64,000 nt of DNA from Roseivivax marinus. Lineage in GTDB: Bacteria > Pseudomonadota > Alphaproteobacteria > Rhodobacterales > Rhodobacteraceae. The notes beneath the pieces are model-generated. The model searched no databases. It saw only the letters and a list, made by a program, of their open reading frames with translations, and had not been told where the DNA came from. Positions 1 through 8,745 of the stretch are shown piece by piece. Each line of letters opens with the position of its first letter. The first letter of the stretch is position 1. A program made the position numbers and the translations under genes. The stretch spans positions 1 to 64,000 of the forward strand of contig NZ_FOAI01000015.1 of assembly GCF_900109705.1 (NCBI RefSeq). Direction: 5' to 3'.

Positions 1-18
1 GAGACGGGTGGCGACCCG

Positions 19-198
19 TTATGACCGCTGCCCACAAACCTTCTTCTCAGCAATCGCACTCGCTGCGACCGTAATCTTCTGGCTTTGAGAGAGAACGAGT
101 CCTGAACATACGCCAGGCGAGCAGAAGTCGAGCATATGAATGTCGAGACACTGGTAATCTTGCCAGACTTTGGCGCAAGCGAGAACACATAGAGCCAT
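19..198 (-). CDS. Possible small hypothetical protein
   Basis: A 59-codon open frame, starting MALCVLACAK and ending near the window edge, follows the 64-residue membrane protein gene in the same direction. An AAGGAGG stands upstream but about 15 bases from the ATG, which is too far for confidence. The frame is Cys-rich. It matches no family I recognise and could be chance; it is listed because it would be the last gene of the low-GC operon. Confidence 0.15.
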   Translation of the reverse strand: MALCVLACAKVWQDYQCLDIHMLDFCSPGVCSGLVLSQSQKITVAASAIAEKKVCGQRS

Positions 199-248
199 TC
201 GCTTGTCGGCCGTTACCTCCTTGAGCTGCTCATTGTAGGTCGGGCATC

Positions 249-443
249 TCAGCCCCTAAAAACAATTGCCTTTACCAAAGCCCCCAACAGTGCACCAACT
301 GCCGCCCCTAGGGCCATTATGAATGCCTTACCGGCGACTGACAACTTTTCGCCTCCCGCAGGAACATTTGCATCTAGGACTGCGATAGCTATAATGCCTA
401 AAACGAACCCAAGGGCAGCGGTACAACCTATTGCTTTAAACAT
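249..443 (-). CDS. Small hydrophobic membrane protein, unknown function
   Basis: A 64-residue protein with two predicted membrane segments (about residues 5-25 and 38-60) separated by a short polar loop; the second is Gly/Ala rich. A GAGGT ribosome binding site lies 6 bases before the ATG. It begins 9 bases after the stop of the preceding gene, so the two are probably co-transcribed. No family is recognised. Base composition is lower in GC than the genes beyond the tRNA at 2081, in keeping with recent acquisition. Confidence 0.55.
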   Translation of the reverse strand: MFKAIGCTAALGFVLGIIAIAVLDANVPAGGEKLSVAGKAFIMALGAAVGALLGALVKAIVFRG

Positions 444-452
444 TCTTCGACC

Positions 453-971
453 TCACCGCGCCATTCGTTCGTAGAAATTCAAATCTTCGCCAATCATATT
501 CGCGAAGCGAATAATTGCAGAACTCCAATTCTCGTTCGCAATATTAGAAGTCGACCATAGATCGGAGTTTTGCTCGATGGTTACTCGCCAAGCCTGGAAT
601 GCTCGCTCGGATTCTTCCTGAGTTTCGACGTAGGACAAGTCAAAGGCGAGTACGAGGACATCGTCATCGGTACTTCCTCTGTTTTCCCCCGGGGCCCAAG
701 CTAGAAGCCAAGGGCCATCTTGATCACTTGTACCGACTCTCGCTGCCACGTCGCTTTTGCCGCGCGCTGTGAAGAAGCGAGCTGCCGATGCTATCTCGTC
801 GCTACCAGTATTCCAGTCGTAAGCATCAATCGCTTTCGAGCAAATTTCGGCAGGATCACTGGTCCCCTGCATCTTCCCCTCCAGCTGATCCGCCTCCTGT
901 TGAGACAGCATTGGCCAAACAGTCACAACCTGGCGATCGATGCTAGTTCCCCTCGAAAACTGCGTACTCAC
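453..971 (-). CDS. Hypothetical protein, 172 residues
   Basis: A soluble-looking acidic protein with no signal peptide and no recognised domain. I place the start at the GTG at 971, because it overlaps the TGA of the upstream gene as GTGA, the coupling used repeatedly in this genome. A TTG at 1001 and an ATG at 911 are alternatives. The sequence has several Trp residues (for example DAYDWNTG, DGPWLLAWAPG) and ends with a predicted helix. It sits between a secreted protein and a small membrane protein in a low-GC operon. Function unknown. Confidence 0.5.
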   Translation of the reverse strand: MSTQFSRGTSIDRQVVTVWPMLSQQEADQLEGKMQGTSDPAEICSKAIDAYDWNTGSDEIASAARFFTARGKSDVAARVGTSDQDGPWLLAWAPGENRGSTDDDVLVLAFDLSYVETQEESERAFQAWRVTIEQNSDLWSTSNIANENWSSAIIRFANMIGEDLNFYERMAR

Positions 972-1768
972 GGAATTAACAGATAGCAAAAACCACGACA
1001 AATCTTATCGGCTGTGTCTCTCAGAGAGCTTGTTGGTGATCGCAGAAAAGCTATGGAGCCAATCCCGGCAAAATCTTCGTGCGGCATATCTTCCAGCACC
1101 GCGAATTTTCTAGATGAACGCAACTCACTCAAGGAGAGTGTCTGACCAATGGGGGGAACTTCAATCAGCTCAATACCTGGACCAATGATCGTCGGCATAT
1201 TCCTATCCCCACCTGTACCTGGTGCCGGGGGAAGTTGATTGCGAAAGGGTTGCGCGTCAGACATGCTCCGCGTCTGAATATCCTTACGTGAGGCCAAAAT
1301 TATCCCAACAAATCCCGTATCCGATGACACACCGACGATCTCGGACGGGCTTACCAGGACTTCTTGGCTACCAATACCTAAGAAACCGCCGACCGTCACA
1401 ATAGCTTCATACTCTGAAGACCACGGAGCCTGAAATATCTCGTCAATCTCTCCGACACGCTCACCAGCGGAATATATATCTAATCCAATAACGTCTTGGG
1501 GATTTCTTGAGCTGAGATCAACGATCTCAAAGTTGAAATCTGATGGGCCTTCATAGTCACTACCGATAAGGCGAGATACCGCATTACCACAATCAACCTC
1601 GCTTTCGAAGGGATACCCGAAAAGATCGGGATTCTCCGGAACAGCCGTAGCCCCCCTTTGTATTAGCACGGACAGCGCATCACAGGCCGACATATCTTGG
1701 GCTACAGATGGGGTTGCCGTAGTTGCGGCAACGAACAGTGCAGAAGATATATATTGCAATTTCATCAT
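968..1768 (-). CDS. Secreted hypothetical protein with signal peptide
   Basis: A 266-residue protein with a clear Sec signal peptide: MMKLQYISSALF, then a hydrophobic stretch and a cleavage site after SVAQ. I chose the ATG at 1768 (ATG also at 1765), because the longer frame from 1831 would put a charged extension before the signal and lacks a ribosome binding site. The mature part has paired Cys residues (CDAL, CGNA, CRGFC) that could form disulfides in the periplasm. No family recognised. It is the first gene of a three-gene low-GC operon next to tRNA-Val. Confidence 0.5.
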   Translation of the reverse strand: MMKLQYISSALFVAATTATPSVAQDMSACDALSVLIQRGATAVPENPDLFGYPFESEVDCGNAVSRLIGSDYEGPSDFNFEIVDLSSRNPQDVIGLDIYSAGERVGEIDEIFQAPWSSEYEAIVTVGGFLGIGSQEVLVSPSEIVGVSSDTGFVGIILASRKDIQTRSMSDAQPFRNQLPPAPGTGGDRNMPTIIGPGIELIEVPPIGQTLSLSELRSSRKFAVLEDMPHEDFAGIGSIAFLRSPTSSLRDTADKICRGFCYLLIP

Positions 1769-1931
1769 ACAAAAATCCAATCTTCCAAAATGATCGGACC
1801 GCTTCTGGAAAGCGAAGGCTTTCACTTTCATCGGCGCGGCATATTTATGCTACCCGATTCTCTACCCTCGCGCGAGCCTATGAATAATTTGCTGTCCTTG
1901 AGTGCTGAGACTCAGGTCGACCACAAGGTGA

Positions 1932-2046
1932 TTTGATTAAGGCCTCACCTTTGATTAAATACCGCAAAAACAGTGGCCAAGCATCCGAAAGAAGAGCCCG
2001 ACCACAAACCGCTACTTTGGGAAACACCTTCTTCACTTTGGGAAAC
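1932..2046. repeat. Short direct repeats beside tRNA-Val
   Basis: Within an otherwise gene-free stretch (1769-2080) two pairs of direct repeats occur: TTTGATTAA at 1932-1940 and 1950-1958 (period 18), and ACTTTGGGAAAC at 2014-2025 and 2035-2046 (period 21). An inverted pair AGGTGA/TCACCT overlaps the first set (1926-1950). Periods near two helical turns beside a tRNA 3' end would suit integrase arm sites, but this is inference. Confidence 0.35.
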
Positions 2047-2080
2047 CGTCAAAGCGATTGCAAGGTAAGTCATTGAAAAA

Positions 2081-2156
2081 TGGTGGGTCGTGACGGACTC
2101 GAACCGCCGACATTCTCGGTGTAAACGAGACGCTCTACCAACTGAGCTAACGACCC
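2081..2156 (-). tRNA. tRNA-Val, anticodon TAC
   Basis: A full cloverleaf on the minus strand. The acceptor stem is GGGTCGT/ACGACCC with discriminator A and an encoded CCA (2081-2083). The anticodon stem TCTCG/CGAGA encloses loop TTTACAC, giving anticodon TAC, which reads GUA. The T arm contains GGTTCGAGTCC. Its 3' end faces the low-GC segment at 1-2080. Confidence 0.97.
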
Positions 2157-2183
2157 GAACCGGGGCACCACGCGGTGTAAGGC

Positions 2184-2218
2184 CGCCGCCACCCGCGGGC
2201 AAGGGCGAAGTGGCGGCG
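2184..2218 (-). terminator. GC-rich hairpin after xylA
   Basis: Perfect 9-bp stem CGCCGCCAC/GTGGCGGCG with a 17-base loop, 9 bases beyond the xylA stop. There is no T-run, so it may act as a processing or stability hairpin rather than a strong terminator. Confidence 0.4.
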
Positions 2219-2227
2219 CACCGGTGT

Positions 2228-3523
2228 TCAGACGTAGCGATTGACCACGTTCTCTAGGATTTCCTGCCGGCCCGAGCGCGGCTCTGGGTCGAGGCCTTCG
2301 GCCTCCACCCGCGCGGCGACGGTCTCGAGGTCCGACGTGAGCATCGCCTGCGCTTCGGGCGTCTCCCAGCCGGCGTAGCGTGCGCGGCGCGCCGCTTCGA
2401 GCTCGCCGCCCTCAAGCATGTCGGCCGCGGCGATCAGGCCGCGCGCGCAGACGTCCATCGCGCCTACATGCGCCGCCACCAGATCCTCGGGGTCGAGCGA
2501 CTGGCGCCGCAGCTTGGCGTCGAAGTTGGTGCCGCCAGAGGCGAAACCGCCGCCCTTGAGGATCTCGTAATAGGCCAGAGCGACCTCGGGGACATTGTTG
2601 GGGAACTGGTCCGTGTCCCAGCCCGACTGGTAGTCGTTGCGGTTCATGTCGATCGAGCCGAACACGCCCAGCGCCTGCGCCAGTGCGATCTCGTGCTCGA
2701 AGGAGTGGCCGGCGAGGATCGCGTGACCCTGCTCGATGTTCAGCTTTACCTCCTTCTCGAGGCCGAAGCGCTGGAGGTGGCCGTAGACCGTGGCGACGTC
2801 GTAGTCGTACTGGTGCTTGGTCGGCTCCTGCGGCTTGGGTTCGATCAGGATCGCGCCCTCGAAGCCGATCTTGTGCTTGTAGTCCACGACCATCGACAGG
2901 AACCGGCCCATCTGGTCGAGCTCGCGACCCATGTCGGTGTTGAGCAGCGTTTCGTAGCCCTCGCGGCCGCCCCAGAGCACGTAATTCTCGCCGCCGAGCT
3001 TGTGGGTCGCGTCCATGCACTGCTTCACCGTCGCCGCCGACCACGCGAAAACGTCCGGGTCGGGGTTGGTCGCCGCGCCCGACATGAAGCGGCGGTGCGA
3101 GAACAGGTTCGCCGTGCCCCACAGCAGCCGGGTCTTCGACGTCTCCATCTTAGACGCGAAAATGTCGACGATCTCTTCGAAGTTGCGGCGGCTCTCGGCG
3201 AAGGTCGCGCCTTCGGGACGGATATCCGCGTCGTGGAAGCAGAAGAACGGCTGGCCGAGGATCTCGAACATCTCGAAGGCGACCTCCGCCTTCATGCGCG
3301 CGCCGTCCATCGTATCGCCGAACCACGGCCGGTCGAAGGTCTGGCCGCCGAACGGATCGCCGCCGGGCCAGGCGAAGCTGTGCCAGTAGGCGACGGCAAA
3401 GCGCAGATGCTCTTCGAGCCGCTTGCCCATGACCATGCGGTCCGGATCGTAGTGGCGGAAGCAGAGCCCCTCGCCCTGGGGGTCGAAGCGGATGGGTCCG
3501 AGATCACCGAAGAAACGCGACAT
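2228..3523 (-). CDS. xylA: Xylose isomerase
   Basis: A 431-residue cytosolic class II xylose isomerase that interconverts D-xylose and D-xylulose using two divalent metal ions. Visible marks are the catalytic [13 protein letters not shown] motif (His97, Asp100), the metal-binding [14 protein letters not shown] block, and [11 protein letters not shown] near the middle. Length equals the usual 430-440 residues. The start has an AGGA-type site upstream. It stands alone between two Val tRNA genes, without xylB or a xylose transporter nearby, so its control is not evident here. Assignment is firm. Confidence 0.96.
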   Translation of the reverse strand: MSRFFGDLGPIRFDPQGEGLCFRHYDPDRMVMGKRLEEHLRFAVAYWHSFAWPGGDPFGGQTFDRPWFGDTMDGARMKAEVAFEMFEILGQPFFCFHDADIRPEGATFAESRRNFEEIVDIFASKMETSKTRLLWGTANLFSHRRFMSGAATNPDPDVFAWSAATVKQCMDATHKLGGENYVLWGGREGYETLLNTDMGRELDQMGRFLSMVVDYKHKIGFEGAILIEPKPQEPTKHQYDYDVATVYGHLQRFGLEKEVKLNIEQGHAILAGHSFEHEIALAQALGVFGSIDMNRNDYQSGWDTDQFPNNVPEVALAYYEILKGGGFASGGTNFDAKLRRQSLDPEDLVAAHVGAMDVCARGLIAAADMLEGGELEAARRARYAGWETPEAQAMLTSDLETVAARVEAEGLDPEPRSGRQEILENVVNRYV

Positions 3524-3651
3524 GAATGTCCTCCCGTCAGGGGCCGGTCAGCGGCCCGTCGGACCCTGTGTTAGCGGTCGCAGGCCAGGCGGTCGAGACC
3601 CGATCTTACGCCGCTTGGAGGGGCGTCACGGCACATCGCGGAAAGGGAGGA

Positions 3652-3726
3652 TGGTGGGTGATAGAGGATTTGAACCTCTGACATCTTCGATGTGAACGAA
3701 GCGCTCTACCACTGAGCTAATCACCC
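3652..3726 (-). tRNA. tRNA-Val, anticodon CAC
   Basis: Cloverleaf on the minus strand with acceptor stem GGGTGAT/ATCACCC, discriminator A and encoded CCA (3652-3654). The anticodon stem CTTCG/CGAAG closes loop TTCACAT, giving anticodon CAC, which reads GUG. The T arm holds GGTTCAAATCC. Confidence 0.96.
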
Positions 3727-3745
3727 GGTGGGCGGTCTCTTAGAC

Positions 3746-4171
3746 TCAGTCGTTACCGGACGCAAGGGGGTCGTGGTCGTCCGTGGCGTCATTCCCGGAA
3801 GCCGCCTTTTGCGTCGCGGAGGGGCGACGGATCCGGGCGGTCAGGACCTCCGCATTGGTGGTGTCGCGGGCGTTGGTCAGCTTGACCTTGCCGAGCGGCG
3901 GCAGGTTCAGATCCCGGCCCGAGGCCAGCGTTTCACCGAGGATGGCCAGCAGTGCCTCCACCGCGGGCTTGGCATCGCGCTTGCGGACGCCGCTGCGGGC
4001 GACGACCTCTTCCACGAGGTCGCGCTTCTTCATGTCCGGCTGGTGCGCCGGCGGCAGGCGGGAAGGATCGAGGGTTGCGGCCACGGCCGCGTCGATCGCG
4101 GTCTCCCGGGCGCTGCGATCCTCCTCGGCTGAGGGGGCGGACGGGGCGTCTGTCGGGGTGGTCCGGGCCAT
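3746..4171 (-). CDS. HU-family DNA-binding protein with N-terminal extension
   Basis: A 141-residue protein. The first ~45 residues are an Ala/Pro/Asp-rich, probably disordered extension. The rest is HU/IHF-like, beginning MKKRDLVEEVVARSG and containing the usual helix pair and the PLGKVKL strand turn. HU proteins are normally about 90 residues. The start at 4171 has AGGAAGGA upstream, whereas the longer open frame to 4426 has no site. It ends 20 bases before tRNA-Val(CAC). Probable role: nucleoid architecture or local DNA bending. The DNA-contacting arm looks shortened, so binding may differ from classical HU. Confidence 0.8.
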   Translation of the reverse strand: MARTTPTDAPSAPSAEEDRSARETAIDAAVAATLDPSRLPPAHQPDMKKRDLVEEVVARSGVRKRDAKPAVEALLAILGETLASGRDLNLPPLGKVKLTNARDTTNAEVLTARIRRPSATQKAASGNDATDDHDPLASGND

Positions 4172-4328
4172 GTCACGTGTCCTTCCTGCTCTGGCGCGAT
4201 ACGGTTCCGCGCCCGGTCTTGTCCGAACGCTAACATGGCACCGGCGCATGAACACTTCCCTGACATGCGAGCGCAGCCATGCGTCGACACCGTGACCCGA
4301 TCTCCACAATTTTGCATCCGGGGGACTC

Positions 4329-4363
4329 AAAAAAGCGGCGGCACCCCTTGGGACGCCGCCGCT
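4329..4363 (-). terminator. Intrinsic terminator of lon
   Basis: Read on the minus strand: a 9-bp stem AGCGGCGGC/GCCGCCGCT with an inner CCC/GGG pairing, followed directly by TTTTTT. It begins 26 bases after the lon stop. This is a textbook Rho-independent terminator. Confidence 0.9.
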
Positions 4364-4388
4364 GTTCGTCAGGATCGGGCCGAAGCGA

Positions 4389-6797
4389 TCAGTGCGTGAC
4401 CGCACCGTCGGACTTGTCGTCGGCACGGGCCATCGCGTCGAGAGCGGCGGCCTCGGCCTCCTCGTCCCAGTCGATGGCCTCGGGCTCGCGGATCAGGGCC
4501 AGCTTGAGCACTTCGGAGACGTGCTCCACCGGGATGATCTCGAGCCCCTCCTTCACATTGTCGGGCAGCTCGGCCAAGTCCTTCTCGTTCTCCTTGGGAA
4601 TGAGAACGGTCTTGATCCCGCCGCGCAGCGCCGCGAGCAGCTTCTCTTTCAGGCCGCCGATGGCGCTGGCATTGCCGCGCAGCGTCACCTCACCGGTCAT
4701 GGCGATGTCCTTCCGGACCGGGATTCCAGTCAGGACCGAGACGATGGCCGTGACCATGGCCAGACCGGCGGACGGGCCGTCCTTGGGCGTCGCGCCGTCG
4801 GGCACGTGGACATGGATGTCCCACTTCTCGAAGCGCGGCGGCTTGACCCCGATCTGCGGCGACACAGAACGCACGTAGGACGACGCCGCGTCGATCGACT
4901 CCTTCATCACGTCGCCCAGCGTGCCGGTGGTCTTCATCCGGCCCTTGCCCGGCAGGCGCAGCGCCTCGATGTGCAGCAGGTCGCCGCCCACCGACGTGTA
5001 GGCAAGGCCCGTGACCACGCCGACCTGGTTCTCGTCTTCGGCCAGCCCGTAACGATGCTTTCGCACGCCCAGGAAGTCCGGAAGGTTCTCGGCGGTCACG
5101 GTGACCGTCGAGGTCTCCTTCTTGACGATCTGGGTCACCGCCTTGCGGGCGATCTTGGCCAGCTCGCGCTCGAGGTTCCGCACGCCCGCCTCGCGGGTGT
5201 AGTAGCGGATGGTGTCGACCAGAGCCTGGTCCTCGACGACGAATTCGCCGTCCTTGAGACCGTGGTTCTTGATCTGCTTGGGCAACAGGTGCCGCTTGGC
5301 GATCTCGGCCTTCTCGTCCTCGGTGTAGCCCGACAGCGGAATGATCTCCATCCGGTCCAGCAGCGGGCCCGGCATGTTGTAGGAGTTCGCCGTGGTCAGG
5401 AACATCACGTTCGACAGGTCGTACTCGACCTCGAGGTAGTGGTCCACGAAGGTCGCGTTCTGCTCGGGGTCGAGCACCTCGAGCATGGCCGAGGCCGGGT
5501 CGCCGCGGAAGTCCTGACCCATCTTGTCGATCTCGTCGAGCAGGATGAGCGGGTTGGTCGTCTTGGCCTTCTTCAGCGCCTGGATGATCTTCCCCGGCAT
5601 GGAGCCGATGTAGGTCCGGCGGTGGCCGCGGATCTCGGACTCGTCACGCACGCCGCCCAGCGAGATACGGATGAACTCGCGGCCCGTGGCCTTCGCGACG
5701 GACTGGCCGAGCGACGTCTTGCCCACGCCCGGAGGGCCGACGAGGCACATGATCGGCCCCTTCAGCTTCTTCGAGCGCTGCTGCACGGCGAGATACTCGA
5801 CGATCCGCTCCTTCACCTTCTCGAGGCTGTAGTGATCGTCGTCGAGGATCTTCTCGGCGCGGCCCAGGTCCTTCTTGACCTTGGACTTGGTGCCCCACGG
5901 GATCGACAGCATCCAGTCGAGATAGTTGCGGACCACGGTGGCCTCGGCGGACATCGGGCTCATGTTCTTGAGCTTCTTGATCTCCGCGTCGGCCTTTTCG
6001 CGCGCTTCCTTGGACAGCTTCGTCTCGGAGATGCGCTTCTCGAGCTCCTGCACCTCGTTCTGGCCGTCCTCGCCGTCGCCCAGCTCCTTCTGAATGGCCT
6101 TCATCTGCTCATTCAGATAATATTCGCGCTGAGTGCGCTCCATCTGCGACTTGACGCGGGTCTTGATCTTCTTCTCGACCTGCAGGACCGACATCTCGCC
6201 CTGCATGTGGCCGTAGACCTTCTCCAGCCGGTCGGACACGGCGAGCGTTTCCAGAAGCTCCTGCTTCTGGTTCACCTCGATGCCCAGATGACCCGCGACG
6301 AGGTCGGCAAGCTTCGCCGGCTCGGTGGTCTCGGAGACGGTCGAAAGCGCCTCTTCGGGGATATTCTTCTTGATCTTCGCATAGCGCGCGAACTCGTCCG
6401 CGACCGAACGCACCAGCGCCGTGATCGCGGTGTTGTCGCCCGGCATTTCCGAGAGATACTCTGCGCGCGCCTCGAAGTAGTCCTCGTTATCGAGATACTC
6501 GGTGATCTTCACCCGCGCCTGACCTTCGACCAGCACCTTCACGGTGCCGTCGGGCAGCTTGAGCAGTTGCAGCACGTTCGCAAGCACGCCCGCGGTGTAG
6601 ATGCGGTCGGACGTGGGGTCGTCCTCCGCCGGGTCGATCTGGCTTGCCAGCAGGATCTGCTTGTCGTCCTGCATGACCTCTTCCAGTGCCCGCACGGACT
6701 TGTCCCGGCCCACGAAGAGCGGAACGATCATGTGCGGAAAGACGACGATGTCGCGAAGCGGCAGCACCGGGTAAGAGGCGTTGAGTGGCTGTTGCAT
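4389..6797 (-). CDS. lon: ATP-dependent protease Lon
   Basis: An 802-residue cytosolic AAA+ serine protease that degrades misfolded and regulatory proteins. Domain order: LON substrate-binding domain (about 1-200), coiled-coil linker, AAA+ module with Walker [10 protein letters not shown] (354-362) and Walker [10 protein letters not shown], then the protease domain with catalytic Ser in DGPSAGLAM and Lys in [11 protein letters not shown] chose the ATG at 6797, preceded by AAAGGA; the open frame continues ten codons upstream without a site. A strong terminator follows. Usual length and no missing key residue. Confidence 0.98.
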   Translation of the reverse strand: MQQPLNASYPVLPLRDIVVFPHMIVPLFVGRDKSVRALEEVMQDDKQILLASQIDPAEDDPTSDRIYTAGVLANVLQLLKLPDGTVKVLVEGQARVKITEYLDNEDYFEARAEYLSEMPGDNTAITALVRSVADEFARYAKIKKNIPEEALSTVSETTEPAKLADLVAGHLGIEVNQKQELLETLAVSDRLEKVYGHMQGEMSVLQVEKKIKTRVKSQMERTQREYYLNEQMKAIQKELGDGEDGQNEVQELEKRISETKLSKEAREKADAEIKKLKNMSPMSAEATVVRNYLDWMLSIPWGTKSKVKKDLGRAEKILDDDHYSLEKVKERIVEYLAVQQRSKKLKGPIMCLVGPPGVGKTSLGQSVAKATGREFIRISLGGVRDESEIRGHRRTYIGSMPGKIIQALKKAKTTNPLILLDEIDKMGQDFRGDPASAMLEVLDPEQNATFVDHYLEVEYDLSNVMFLTTANSYNMPGPLLDRMEIIPLSGYTEDEKAEIAKRHLLPKQIKNHGLKDGEFVVEDQALVDTIRYYTREAGVRNLERELAKIARKAVTQIVKKETSTVTVTAENLPDFLGVRKHRYGLAEDENQVGVVTGLAYTSVGGDLLHIEALRLPGKGRMKTTGTLGDVMKESIDAASSYVRSVSPQIGVKPPRFEKWDIHVHVPDGATPKDGPSAGLAMVTAIVSVLTGIPVRKDIAMTGEVTLRGNASAIGGLKEKLLAALRGGIKTVLIPKENEKDLAELPDNVKEGLEIIPVEHVSEVLKLALIREPEAIDWDEEAEAAALDAMARADDKSDGAVTH

Positions 6798-7026
6798 ACG
6801 CTTTCCTTTGCTAGAGCAGGACGGCATGGCCCCGGCGTGGCGGCGGCCTTTTGCAGTCCCCTATCCTCGGGTGACGATTTGTGTCCGAGGCTAGCCCTTT
6901 TCAAGCGCCGTGCGCCAGCGCCGATCGCATCGCAGGCTTACCGCCGCAGCGTTCGGCACCCCAAGAATGTCGCCAAGGCGACGTTCGAAGCGCAATATGT
7001 TGGCGAATGGGCGGACGTGCCCCGGC

Positions 7027-7476
7027 TTAGTAGACCACCAGTTCGCTTGGCGGCTTGTCGGTCGACGCCGAGACTGCGACGATCTCGCTCACCGAGCCGC
7101 CGCCCGCGGCCGCGATGCCGGTCAGGGTCACGTCCCAGCAGGCCGGCGTACCGGCTGCGGTGGGGCATTCGGCGACGAAGTTGACCTGCCGGCCCTGCGC
7201 CGCCAGTTCGATCGCATCCTTCAGAAGCGCGCGCGCCCGCTCGGGCCAGAGCGCCCACCACTCCTGCCCCAGCACCGGTCCGAGGTCCGGGATTTCCATG
7301 GCGCAGCGACCGTTGTGGCTCATGTAGCGCAGCCGGCCGTCGGTCTCGAGAAGCTTCACGCAATCGGGCGAGAACGCCATCAGGGTCGCCGTGCGCATGT
7401 CGATCTCGACGCCGTGGGCGCGCGCATCCTCGATGTCGCGGGTGATCTCGGTTCGTGCCATCTGCTGCGGTGCCAT
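7027..7476 (-). CDS. PAS-domain protein
   Basis: A 149-residue protein that is almost entirely one PAS fold: after a 30-residue lead, CVKLLETDGRLRYMSHNG, then PVLGQEWWALWPE, and the closing strands. There is no kinase, HTH or cyclase output domain, so it is an orphan single-domain sensor that must act through a partner. A GGGCAGGAC ribosome site supports the ATG at 7476. It is flanked by lon and a flavin reductase in the same direction but separated from both. Cofactor and signal cannot be told from the sequence. Confidence 0.7.
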   Translation of the reverse strand: MAPQQMARTEITRDIEDARAHGVEIDMRTATLMAFSPDCVKLLETDGRLRYMSHNGRCAMEIPDLGPVLGQEWWALWPERARALLKDAIELAAQGRQVNFVAECPTAAGTPACWDVTLTGIAAAGGGSVSEIVAVSASTDKPPSELVVY

Positions 7477-7566
7477 GCGTCCTGCCCTTTCCTCGTGCGA
7501 ACGTCTTTTTCATTTCCTGCCATAATCATTAGCAGGACGTCGCACGAAGCCCAGACAAAACGCGCA

Positions 7567-7591
7567 AGGGCGCCCCGTTTCGGGACGCCCT
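7567..7591 (-). terminator. Probable terminator of the OYE reductase gene
   Basis: Stem AGGGCG/CGCCCT continued by CCCG/CGGG around a TTT loop, 35 bases past the reductase stop. On the minus strand it is followed by TTGCGCGTTTTGTC, a weak T-rich tail. Confidence 0.6.
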
Positions 7592-7626
7592 GTCGCAATC
7601 TCGTCTTCCGGCCGAGCCGGGGCCCC

Positions 7627-8745
7627 TCACTCGGCGGCGGTGTGGTTTGCCGTCGCCACCTGCTCGAGGAAGGGATAGTCGGTGTAACCGGCCTCTCCCC
7701 CACCGTAGAACGTGTCCTGATCGGGCTCGTTCATCGGCGCGTCGCGATGCAGGCGCTTGACCAGGTCCGGGTTGGCGATGAACGGCACGCCGAAGGCCAC
7801 GAGGTCCGCGTCGCCGTTCTCGACCCGCGAAATCGCGAGGTCGCGGTCATAGCCGTTGTTGCCCATCCAGACGCCGCCGAAACGGTCCTTGAGCGCGCGC
7901 ATGTCCACGTCGTCGGGCCAGTTGCGCGGACCGCCGGTCTGGCCCTCGATCATGTGCACATAGGCGAGCCCCAGCGGCGCCAGGCCGTCGATCACGTGCT
8001 CGGCCAGCGCCTTGGGATCGCTGTCCGTGGCATCGTTGGCGCTGGAGAACGGCGACAGGCGCACGCCCACACGTCCCGCGCCCCAAACGCCGGTCACCAC
8101 GTCGAGCACCTCGAACAGGAGCCGCGACCGGTTCTCCAGCGACCCGCCATAGGCGTCCTCGCGCTTGTTGGAGCCGTCCTTGAGGAACTGGTCCAGCAGG
8201 TAGCCGTTCGCGCCATGGACCTCGACCCCGTCGAAGCCTGCTCGCTTGGCGTTCTCGGCAGCGCGGCGGTAGTCCTCGACGATGCGCGGCAGCTCGTCCA
8301 GCCGCAGGGCACGCGGTTCGGAGACGTCGACCTTCTTCTCGCCGTCGAAGGTCGGGGCATTGGCACGCACCGCGGACGGCGCCACCGGGTCCTGCCCACC
8401 GGGCTGCAGCGAGGTGTGCGAGATGCGGCCCACGTGCCAGAGCTGAAGCACGATGCGTCCACCGGCCTCGTGCACGCCGTCGACAACCTTCTTCCACGCC
8501 TCGACCTGAGCGTCGGAGTGGATGCCCGGCGTCCAGGCGTACCCCTTGCCCTCGGGCGAGATCTGCGTGGCCTCGGTGATGATGAGCCCGGCGCCGGCGC
8601 GCTGGGTGTAGTATTCCACGTGCATGTCCATCGGCGCGTCGTCCTCGTTCATCGCGCGGTTGCGCGTGAGCGGGGCCATGACGATGCGGTTCTTGAGCGC
8701 GATGTCGCCGGCCGTGGTCGGGGAGAAGAGCTTGGCCTCGGTCAT
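7627..8745 (-). CDS. Old yellow enzyme family NAD(P)H:flavin oxidoreductase (NemA-like)
   Basis: A 372-residue FMN enzyme of the OYE family, which reduces electrophilic alkenes, nitro compounds and N-ethylmaleimide. Recognised by LKNRIVMAPLTRNRA at the N-terminus, QLWHVGRISH (substrate His region), GANGYLLDQFLKDGSN with the family signature, and a C-terminal TDYPFLE. The start at 8745 follows AAAGGACA; the upstream open frame is noise. It is a single gene, transcribed away from sqdB. Native substrate unknown. Confidence 0.9.
   Translation of the reverse strand: MTEAKLFSPTTAGDIALKNRIVMAPLTRNRAMNEDDAPMDMHVEYYTQRAGAGLIITEATQISPEGKGYAWTPGIHSDAQVEAWKKVVDGVHEAGGRIVLQLWHVGRISHTSLQPGGQDPVAPSAVRANAPTFDGEKKVDVSEPRALRLDELPRIVEDYRRAAENAKRAGFDGVEVHGANGYLLDQFLKDGSNKREDAYGGSLENRSRLLFEVLDVVTGVWGAGRVGVRLSPFSSANDATDSDPKALAEHVIDGLAPLGLAYVHMIEGQTGGPRNWPDDVDMRALKDRFGGVWMGNNGYDRDLAISRVENGDADLVAFGVPFIANPDLVKRLHRDAPMNEPDQDTFYGGGEAGYTDYPFLEQVATANHTAAE

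Noticed and set aside
2468-3574. 368-codon open frame on the plus strand across xylA
   Set aside because: It is the antisense shadow of xylA; Arg/Val/Glu-rich composition from reversed GC-rich codons, no ribosome site and no family features.
4392-7184. 930-codon open frame on the plus strand across lon
   Set aside because: Antisense shadow of lon with biased composition (Leu, Val, Asp, His, Arg); no start signal or domain.
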